The notes under the pieces: model-generated | Database searches by the model: none | What the model saw: the letters and a program-made list of their open reading frames with translations, nothing else | Told to the model about the DNA's origin: nothing | Position numbers and translations under genes: made by a program | In this document: positions 14,938 through 19,655 of the stretch, one piece after another | Layout of the letters: every line of letters starts with the position of its first letter | Position numbering within the stretch: the stretch's first letter is position 1 | Source: DASUCS01 sp041166365 | GTDB lineage: Bacteria > Actinomycetota > Acidimicrobiia > Acidimicrobiales > JACDCH01 | DNA length: 19,655 nt | NCBI GenBank assembly: GCA_041166365.1 | Contig: JBEEFX010000012.1 | Location: forward strand, 1 to 19,655 | Direction: 5' to 3'

Positions 14938-15132
14938 ATGATCGAGACCATGGGCGAGGTTCGCGGCCGACGAAGGGCGGAGGTGCTGCTCACTGTCCCC
15001 GGCATGGACGACCAGTCGGTGCTCGTCGTGCTGGTGGACAAGCACGGCCTCACGGCAGAAGAAGCATCGCGAGCATTGACCGCCGCGAAGAAGACGGCAG
15101 GAGGTGTGTCTGACGACGACGCAGACGGGTAA
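14938..15132 (+). CDS. small hypothetical protein, 64 aa
   Basis: This is the first ATG in an open frame that continues from inside the alpha-glucosidase gene. It reads MIETMGEVRGRRRAEVLLTV, then VLVVLVDKHGLTAEEASRALTAAKK, and ends DDDADG. Codons have GC-rich third positions as in the neighbours, and the HGLTAEEASRAL part looks like a real helix. There is no good ribosome binding site, and the ATG at 14950 is an alternative. I recognise no family. The 300-bp stretch between the glucosidase and the CsbD-like gene holds nothing else convincing apart from a possible promoter at 15106-15132. Confidence 0.4.
   Translation: MIETMGEVRGRRRAEVLLTVPGMDDQSVLVVLVDKHGLTAEEASRALTAAKKTAGGVSDDDADG
15106..15132 (+). 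promoter_or_regulatory. possible general-stress sigma (SigB/SigF-like) promoter
   Basis: GTGT (15106-15109) is followed after 17 nt by GGGTAA (15127-15132), near the GTTT...GGGTAA/T pattern of stress sigma factors. Transcription would start about 35 nt before the CsbD-like ATG, leaving room for its GGGAG ribosome binding site. CsbD in Bacillus is a sigma-B target, which makes the match meaningful, but GGGTAA also lies in CGGGTAACCCG, a chance short palindrome. Confidence 0.3.
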
Positions 15133-15174
15133 CCCGGCTGCACACTCGAGCAAGCGAAATGGGAGCTGCTGTTC

Positions 15175-15681
15175 ATGTCCGATGCGAATCCAACAGAAAC
15201 CACTGCCGGAGGCGTTCTCGGTCGCGTCGTCGGTAAGGCGAAGGCGGTGGCCGGCTCGGTCCTCGGCAATGAGGAGCTGAAGCGCGAGGGTCACCTGCAA
15301 GAGGCGAGCTCAGAGGCAGAGGTCGTCGCCGCACGAGAAGCCGCGGCAGCCGAGCAGCGAGCCAAGGAAGCCGAGGTCGTCGAGCAGCGAGCCGAGGCCA
15401 AGGCGGAGCGCGATCAGCTCGAGGCCGAGCTGGAGGCCGAAGAGCGGGCCACCAACATCGAGCGCAACGAAGACCGGGTCGAGTCGGTCGTGGACACCGA
15501 TGCCGCGAAGGAGAAGGAGCGGATCGCGGCCGTCGAACGTGCGCAGAAGCAGGCGGCGGAGACCATGGAAGAGCAGGCACTGCGCGAGCAGGCGGAAGCT
15601 GCGGCCGACGCCGCCCGCCTCGAGCGTGAGGCGGCCCGCGCCGAAGCAACCGCAGACACGATCGATCCGGAGGCGAAATGA
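15175..15681 (+). CDS. CsbD-like protein with long coiled-coil tail, 168 aa
   Basis: The N-terminal part (residues about 10-45) reads GVLGRVVGKAKAVAGSVLGNEELKREGHLQ, matching the CsbD pattern GKAKE..G...GN.EL..EG. CsbD proteins are small general-stress proteins of unknown biochemical role. From residue 45 to the end the sequence is an almost unbroken charged helix rich in Ala, Glu, Arg and Gln with heptad-like spacing, so a coiled coil is expected. Typical CsbD proteins are only about 60-70 aa, so this one carries an extra 100 residues. A GGGAG ribosome binding site lies 9 nt before the ATG. The stop overlaps the ATG of the next coiled-coil gene (ATGA). No signal peptide or membrane segment. 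Confidence 0.8.
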   Translation: MSDANPTETTAGGVLGRVVGKAKAVAGSVLGNEELKREGHLQEASSEAEVVAAREAAAAEQRAKEAEVVEQRAEAKAERDQLEAELEAEERATNIERNEDRVESVVDTDAAKEKERIAAVERAQKQAAETMEEQALREQAEAAADAARLEREAARAEATADTIDPEAK

Positions 15682-16304
15682 TGGAAGTGCGCAGCATTGG
15701 AAGAAGCGCCATCGACGGTTGGCTGCGGTTGGTGCGCTGGCCGATCGACACCGCGACGCAGCTGCTGCCCAACGGCGACAGCGGCCCTCGCACGGGCGCC
15801 TCGCTCGCCATCGACCGAGCGGACGCCTCCGTGCGTGAGCTGCTCGGCCGGGCGCTGAACGACGAGGAGCTGCAAGCCGACGCCCGTCGTCGTCGCATCG
15901 CCGCCGACGAGCGGGCGCGTGCCGTCGAGTTGCGGCTCGAAGCCGAGGCGCAGAAGCGCGAGGCCCACAACGAGCTCTCGCAACGTCAGGAGAAGGCCGA
16001 GTCCCTTCGCCAGCAGGCGGAGCGCCAGGCGGACGAGAAGGAGCGCAAGGTCGAGCAGGAGCGTCAGCAGCGCAAGCAGCAGGTTCGCCAGACGGCCGCC
16101 AAGCAGAAGGCCGCGGTCGAGCAGGCCCGCGAGGAGAAGGAACACGCGGCTGAGCAGAAGGCCAAGCGCGAGCGCCTCCAGGTGCTCGAGGAGCAGACCG
16201 GCGCCCTCGACACCAAAGCGGACGCGCTGACCACGACCGACGAGGCGCAGCGTCTGGCGAAGGCGGCGGCCAAGGCGAAGGCCGCCCGCAAGGGCACCGC
16301 GTAG
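15678..16304 (+). CDS. 'IF2 family translation initiation factor'-type coiled-coil protein, 208 aa
   Basis: The N-terminal 70 residues (WLRLVRWPIDTATQLLP...ASVRELLGRALNDEELQADARRR) resemble actinobacterial proteins labelled 'IF2 family translation initiation factor', which often stand next to CsbD genes. The rest (about 75-200) is a highly charged K/E/R/Q/A helix and should form a coiled coil. No GTPase motif is present, so it is not a real initiation factor 2; the database label comes from likeness to the charged linker of IF2. The ATG overlaps the CsbD-like stop (ATGA); a second ATG follows directly. The pair is probably co-expressed and could form a filament or scaffold under stress, which is inference. 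Confidence 0.75.
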   Translation: MMEVRSIGRSAIDGWLRLVRWPIDTATQLLPNGDSGPRTGASLAIDRADASVRELLGRALNDEELQADARRRRIAADERARAVELRLEAEAQKREAHNELSQRQEKAESLRQQAERQADEKERKVEQERQQRKQQVRQTAAKQKAAVEQAREEKEHAAEQKAKRERLQVLEEQTGALDTKADALTTTDEAQRLAKAAAKAKAARKGTA

Positions 16305-16314
16305 ACACCTTCAG

Positions 16315-16335
16315 CGGCGGGTGATCAGCCCGCCG
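16315..16335 (+). terminator. GC-rich hairpin after the CsbD/coiled-coil operon
   Basis: CGGCGGG (16315-16321) and CCCGCCG (16329-16335) form a perfect 7-bp stem with a 7-nt loop, 10 nt after the stop at 16304. There is no U tract, as is common for terminator hairpins in high-GC actinobacteria. Confidence 0.5.
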
Positions 16336-16346
16336 AGAAGCATCGG

Positions 16347-16381
16347 GTCAGCCATCGACTAAGCCTGCGTCGATGGCTGAC
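16347..16381. promoter_or_regulatory. perfect 13-bp inverted repeat spanning the methyltransferase start codon
   Basis: GTCAGCCATCGAC (16347-16359) and GTCGATGGCTGAC (16369-16381) are exact reverse complements separated by the 9-nt spacer TAAGCCTGC. The right arm contains the ATG (16373-16375). As DNA it could be an operator over the start site; as RNA in a read-through transcript it would hide the start codon in a stable hairpin. The spacer also supplies the -10-like TAAGCCT. Confidence 0.6.
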
Positions 16382-17218
16382 ACCGATTTTGACGAGAGCG
16401 AGTTCTGGGACCGTCGCGCCGACGCGTGGGAGCGCCGGGCCGACTCGTTGGACTCCTTCTCCGACGCCTACGGCACACCGGCCATGGATGCGTTGCACGC
16501 GCAGCCCGGCGATCGGGTGCTCGACATCGGATGCGGCCCCGGCACGACGGCCGTCGAGCTGGCGAACCGAGTCGCACCAAATGGCGAAGTGGTGGGAGTC
16601 GACATCTCTCCGGGCATGGTCGCCGCCGCCAAGCGCCGGGCGGCAACGGCGGGCGTGAGCAACGTGCGCTTCGTCGTGGCGAACGCCGAACGCGAACGTC
16701 TGGCTCAAGGCTTCGATGCGGTCTATTCGAGGTTCGGGGTGATGTTCTTCGACGACCCCGAGGCCGCGTTCACCAACATCGGCAGTTCGCTACGCGCCGG
16801 CGGACGGCTCGCCTGTGCGGTGTGGGGGCCACTCACCGACAACCCGTGGATGTTCGTACCGACCCTCGCGGCGGGCCCGGTGCTGAAAGCGGAGCTGACG
16901 TTCCCGGAGCCGAATGCGCCCGGGCCGTTCTCGCTCGCCGAGCCAGAGCGAATCAACTCTGTTCTGACCGCGGCCGGCTTCACCGACATCACCATCGACG
17001 TGGTCGCCGGCTCCCGTCTCATCACGGGTGCGAGCGCCGACGACGATGTGCGCGCCCTGCTCGAGGTCGGGCCTCTCGGCGAGGCGTTCGGGGCCGCCGA
17101 CGACGAGGCGCGTCAAGCCGCCGTCGCCGCGGTGCTCGCCGCGGTCGAAACCTTCCGCGAGGAGCAGGGCTGGCGCCTACCGGGGGTCGCCCACAACGTG
17201 CTGGCCCGCCGCCCCTAG
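16373..17218 (+). CDS. class I SAM-dependent methyltransferase (UbiE/COQ5-like), 281 aa
   Basis: Motif I VLDIGCGPGTTAVELA (residues 49-64) binds S-adenosylmethionine. The acidic residue of motif post-I lies in EVVGVDISPGMV, followed by VRFVVANAERERL, then FDAVYSRFGVMFFDDP and LRAGGRLACAVWGP (motifs II/III). The N-terminus EFWDRRADAWERRADSLDSF and the C-terminal helical region are typical of methyltransferases acting on quinones, small lipids or secondary metabolites; the substrate cannot be told. The ATG at 16373 is the first start after an in-frame stop at 16322 and has no ribosome binding site. It ends 7 nt from the convergent RNase D stop. It is likely transcribed alone, with a hairpin on each side of its promoter. 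Confidence 0.88.
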   Translation: MADTDFDESEFWDRRADAWERRADSLDSFSDAYGTPAMDALHAQPGDRVLDIGCGPGTTAVELANRVAPNGEVVGVDISPGMVAAAKRRAATAGVSNVRFVVANAERERLAQGFDAVYSRFGVMFFDDPEAAFTNIGSSLRAGGRLACAVWGPLTDNPWMFVPTLAAGPVLKAELTFPEPNAPGPFSLAEPERINSVLTAAGFTDITIDVVAGSRLITGASADDDVRALLEVGPLGEAFGAADDEARQAAVAAVLAAVETFREEQGWRLPGVAHNVLARRP

Positions 17219-17225
17219 TGGCAGG

Positions 17226-18380
17226 TCACGAACGGTCTTCGAGCACGAGGCCGCCCTTGCCGTCGAAGGACAGCGCAGCGCGGCCTTCGACCAGCCGGCG
17301 AATGTCCTGACCCAGCACGTCGGCCCGCCAACCCTGGGTGAGGCGCGCGCTCTCGTCACCCCGTAGTAGTGCCTCGACGTCGGCCCGCGTCGCCAGCAGC
17401 GTGGTGTCGATCTGGAGTTGGCGGCTGAGTTGACTGATCCACGCCGACACCAGCGCGACGGCCGCCCGTAGGTCGCGGTCGACGTCACCGGTGGGCGGGA
17501 GCCGCAACTCGTTCTTCGGTAGCGCGAGCCCCTCGTCGATCACGTCCATGATCGTCTCCGCCATCGATCCGCGAAGGTGGCGATCGTCGAGCCCGCGTAC
17601 GCGGCGCAGGTCATCGACGGTGGTCGGTGGACGCTGCGCGATGCCGACGAGGGCGAGGTCCGGCAGGACGAAGCGCACCGGCTGGTCGGTCTCGTTGGCC
17701 CGCCGCTCGCGCCACGCGGCGAGAGCTTGGGCCACGCCCACGGCCTTGCCGCGCAGCTGCCGCGCTTCCTTCACCTTCCACCACGATTCATTCGGATCGC
17801 GCGGTGCGGCCCCCTTCGCCAAGAGTTGCGTGCACTCGTCTTCGGCCCAGCTCACGCGACCCTTCTCCTCGAGGCGATCGAGGAGCCACCGGTGCAGTGG
17901 CAGCAGATGTTCGACGTCGGACGCCGCGTAGGTGCGCTGGTCCTCGCTGAGTGGCCGTCGCAACCAGTCGGCGAGCCGGTCGCCCTTCGGCAGCCGGATG
18001 CCGAGGACTCCTTGCACGAGCGTCGCCAGCGACGGGCCGTTGTAGCCCGCGAACCCCGCAGCGATCTGCGTGTCGAACAGGTGAGCGGGCAACACGCCAC
18101 ACGCTCGCAACAGCACCTCGACGTCCTGCACGCTGCTGTGCATCACGATGGTGGCGTCGCCGTCGAGCACGCGCGCGAACCCGGCGAGGTCCACCGTCGT
18201 GGCGTCCACGAGCGCGATCTCCTGCGCGGCCGGCGGACCCCACACCAGCTGCACGAGCGCGAGCTGCGGGTGATACGTGCGCTCCCGGTGGAACTCGGTG
18301 TCGAGACCGACCACGGGCTCGTGCTCGAGCGCGCGCAGGACGTCGTCGAAGTCGTTCTTGGTGTCGACCCAGCGCGTCAA
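17226..18380 (-). CDS. rnd: ribonuclease D, 384 aa
   Basis: RNase D is a 3'-5' exoribonuclease that trims tRNA and other stable RNA precursors. The DEDDy exonuclease residues are all present: D27 and E29 in GLDTEFHRE (ExoI), D86 in HSSVQDVEVL (ExoII), and Y151/D155 in YAASDVEHLLPLH (ExoIII). One or two HRDC domains follow (about residues 210-290 and 300-370, with VRGLDDRHLRGSMAETIMDVI). The start is a TTG at 18380 overlapping the rhodanese stop as TTGA, giving MTRWVDTKNDFDDVLRAL; the frame is open upstream, but only into the rhodanese gene. Length is typical of actinobacterial RNase D. Confidence 0.92.
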   Translation of the reverse strand: MTRWVDTKNDFDDVLRALEHEPVVGLDTEFHRERTYHPQLALVQLVWGPPAAQEIALVDATTVDLAGFARVLDGDATIVMHSSVQDVEVLLRACGVLPAHLFDTQIAAGFAGYNGPSLATLVQGVLGIRLPKGDRLADWLRRPLSEDQRTYAASDVEHLLPLHRWLLDRLEEKGRVSWAEDECTQLLAKGAAPRDPNESWWKVKEARQLRGKAVGVAQALAAWRERRANETDQPVRFVLPDLALVGIAQRPPTTVDDLRRVRGLDDRHLRGSMAETIMDVIDEGLALPKNELRLPPTGDVDRDLRAAVALVSAWISQLSRQLQIDTTLLATRADVEALLRGDESARLTQGWRADVLGQDIRRLVEGRAALSFDGKGGLVLEDRS

Positions 18381-18694
18381 GCGGAACCGTGCTCGACGGG
18401 GTGGCCGGCCTCCCGCCACGCCTTGCTGCCACCCGCCACGTTCACCGTGTCGTATCCCTGCTGGTTGAGGTACTGGACCGCTTTCGCACTGCGGGCGCCG
18501 CTGAGGCAGATCACGTAGACGCGCTCGTCGCTCGGGATCTCGTCGATGCGTTCAGGAACGTCGGCCAGTGGGATCAACTGCGCGCCCGGGACGTGGAAGC
18601 TCTCGAACTCGTCGGGCGCCCGCACATCGACGAGCACGACTCCACCCTCGCGGAGCCGAGCGAGCTCCGCGACATCGATCTCGGGGACGTCCAT
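18377..18694 (-). CDS. rhodanese-like domain protein, 105 aa
   Basis: A single-domain rhodanese (sulfurtransferase, GlpE/PspE size). It reads MDVPEIDVAELARL, VVLVDVRAPDEFESFHVPGAQLIPLADV, and the active-site loop CLSGARS with the catalytic Cys63, followed by VQYLNQQGYDTVNVAGGSKAWREAGHPVE. Key residues are intact, so it should carry persulfide sulfur. It lies 11 nt downstream of the mobA-like gene and overlaps rnd by TTGA. Sulfur transfer near a molybdenum cofactor gene is suggestive but not proof of a shared path. Confidence 0.9.
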   Translation of the reverse strand: MDVPEIDVAELARLREGGVVLVDVRAPDEFESFHVPGAQLIPLADVPERIDEIPSDERVYVICLSGARSAKAVQYLNQQGYDTVNVAGGSKAWREAGHPVEHGSA

Positions 18695-18702
18695 CGGGCG
18701 AC

Positions 18703-18708
18703 ACCCTA
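18703..18708 (-). promoter_or_regulatory. possible -10 box (TAGGGT) before the rhodanese gene
   Basis: On the minus strand TAGGGT ends 8 nt before the rhodanese ATG, the same layout as at 2366. Its TAG is also the stop codon of the mobA-like gene, so the match may be partly forced by that stop. Confidence 0.3.
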
Positions 18709-19269
18709 CCGGCGGCCCGGCAGGTCCTCGGGTGCGTCCGCGTCCGTCAGCGCGCCGACATCGACCGCCACGAACTCCAGGCATTCCATCGCGCGATGGA
18801 CCGCTCGCTCCCCCTCGGCGAAGGCCTCCGCCAGCAGCGGGCCGGCCGCACTTCGTAAGGCGGCGGGCAGCGGACGCCACCGTCCACCGACCACCGGCAG
18901 TGCGGCCAGCGCATCGGCGCCGCCGCCGGCGAGCGCGCGCACGAGGCTTCGAAAGGACGCCGCCGACGGGGCCACGAGATCGCAGGGAGTCACCACCGTG
19001 ATCGGTTCTGCGCCGCGCGCCATCCCCGTGAGCAGACCCCCGAGTGGTCCGGCGTCGAGGTGGTCGTCGACGACGGCTTGGAGGCCGAGCGCTCGCAATC
19101 CTTCGACATCGCCCCCCACGCAGAGGACCTCGGTGGCGCCCGCGTCCATCAGCGCGCGCGCGACGCGCGCTGCCATCGCCTCACCGTCGATGACCAGCAG
19201 CGCCTTGTCGCGACCCATTCGCTCGCTGCGACCGCCGGTGAGCACGACGCCGGCGAAGGCCTCACTCAC
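18706..19269 (-). CDS. mobA: MobA-like molybdenum cofactor guanylyltransferase / NTP transferase, 187 aa
   Basis: MobA links GMP to molybdopterin. The nucleotide-binding signature LTGGRSERMGRDKALL (residues 10-25) is exact for this family, followed by VLCVGGDVEGL, the variable strand VVDDHLDAGPLGGLLTGM, and the metal-binding VVTPCDLVAPS with the catalytic aspartate. The GTG at 19269 overlaps the protease stop by 8 bp (GTGAGTGA) and gives MSEAFAGVVLTGG. Length fits MobA (about 190 aa). Related cytidylyl or guanylyltransferases cannot be excluded, as no moa/moe genes are in the window. Confidence 0.82.
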   Translation of the reverse strand: MSEAFAGVVLTGGRSERMGRDKALLVIDGEAMAARVARALMDAGATEVLCVGGDVEGLRALGLQAVVDDHLDAGPLGGLLTGMARGAEPITVVTPCDLVAPSAASFRSLVRALAGGGADALAALPVVGGRWRPLPAALRSAAGPLLAEAFAEGERAVHRAMECLEFVAVDVGALTDADAPEDLPGRR

Positions 19270-19655
19270 TGTTGCGAATCGTCTGGAGGTCCGCGAGGTC
19301 GGCGCTGTCGAAGTCCTTCGGCGGACCGCCCTGCAACAGGTCGGCGACGAGGTTCGATTCGACCGCCCAGTACATGACCGACTTCGAGTTGGTCGAGTGG
19401 CCTGGATGATCGGGATCCTGCCGCCCGGTGTGCAGCAGGAGGTCGACGAGGCCCATGAGATGACCGACCTCGTGGGTGACGACCGCGGTCTCGATGCCGG
19501 CCGAACCGACGAGCGGCGTCGAGGCCGCACTCACTTCATCGACGAAGACTGCCGCGGTGTCGCCGCGGACCGCGACGCCGAGCACGCTGTCGTCACCGCC
19601 GAAGCTCCCGTGTACGAACAGCAGGTGGATGACGGCACGGCCGTTGCCCTGCGCG
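19262..19655 (-). CDS. metzincin-like zinc protease, C-terminal part (cut by window edge)
   Basis: The frame is open to the right edge, so the N-terminus is missing. The zinc motif HEVGHLMGLVD is at 19442-19474, with HExxHxxG followed by Asp where matrixins have His. Downstream DPDHPGHSTNSKSVMYWAVES supplies further histidines and a Met-turn-like SVMYW. This layout resembles the snapalysin-type HExxHxxGxxD motif or bacterial metzincins with a ligand in HPGHS. The gene ends DLADLQTIRNSE and overlaps the mobA-like start by 8 bp. Signal peptide and prodomain, if present, lie outside the window. It is probably exported, since proteases of this type usually are. Confidence 0.8.
   Translation of the reverse strand, partial: AQGNGRAVIHLLFVHGSFGGDDSVLGVAVRGDTAAVFVDEVSAASTPLVGSAGIETAVVTHEVGHLMGLVDLLLHTGRQDPDHPGHSTNSKSVMYWAVESNLVADLLQGGPPKDFDSADLADLQTIRNSE

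Noticed and set aside
15126..15136. CGGGTAACCCG as an operator
   Set aside because: Only an 11-bp palindrome including a stop codon; the GGGTAA promoter reading is more useful though weak.
14866..15300. 144-aa minus-strand frame in the gap after the alpha-glucosidase
   Set aside because: No recognisable domain or start signal, and it runs into the antisense of the CsbD-like gene.
1..19655. tRNA, rRNA, riboswitch, insertion sequence or attachment site
   Set aside because: No cloverleaf-like stretch, rRNA motif, transposase frame or flanking direct repeat was noticed by eye.

Overview
The window is GC-rich, densely coded chromosomal DNA. It most resembles a free-living high-GC actinobacterium, plausibly of the Acidimicrobiia (inference from gene content, not a database match). 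Pointers are a fused CofG-CofH FO synthase (FbiC type) for coenzyme F420, many GTG starts and one TTG start, very short start/stop overlaps, and several starts that directly follow a TANNNT -10 box with no ribosome binding site. I see no rRNA, tRNA, CRISPR array, transposase, integrase or phage gene.

Layout. (1) 2-3659: the 3' part of fbiC, an overlapping NTF2-like gene, a convergent single-domain response regulator, then a divergent zinc-ribbon microprotein coupled to a LOG-family protein. (2) 3651-7312, minus strand: a glycolate oxidase operon glcD-glcE-glcF ending in a 59-residue unknown protein, all joined by 4-8 bp overlaps. (3) 7335-10000, plus strand: a cysteine-rich conserved protein, a McrB-like AAA+ NTPase and a McrC-like partner without a recognisable nuclease motif, closed by a 16-bp inverted repeat. 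(4) 10069-13240, minus strand: a 63-residue zinc-ribbon protein, the translational GTPase typA/bipA and a secreted TIM-barrel glycosidase-like protein. (5) 13347-14873: a GH13 alpha-glucosidase behind an 18-bp palindrome. (6) 14938-16304: a small unknown ORF, then a CsbD-like/coiled-coil protein overlapping an 'IF2 family'-type coiled-coil protein, probably a stress module. (7) 16373-17218: a SAM methyltransferase whose ATG lies inside a perfect 13-bp inverted repeat. (8) 17226-19655, minus strand: a metzincin-like protease (cut by the window edge), MobA-like nucleotidyltransferase, rhodanese and RNase D.

Most of the content is housekeeping and central metabolism: F420 synthesis, glycolate oxidation, translation/stress GTPase, maltooligosaccharide hydrolysis and RNA processing. 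The least explained parts are the McrB/McrC-like operon, the CsbD/coiled-coil pair, the hairpin over the methyltransferase start, and the repeated TAGGGT-type start signature. Confidence is high for the large enzymes and low for the regulatory sites, which rest on visual matching only.
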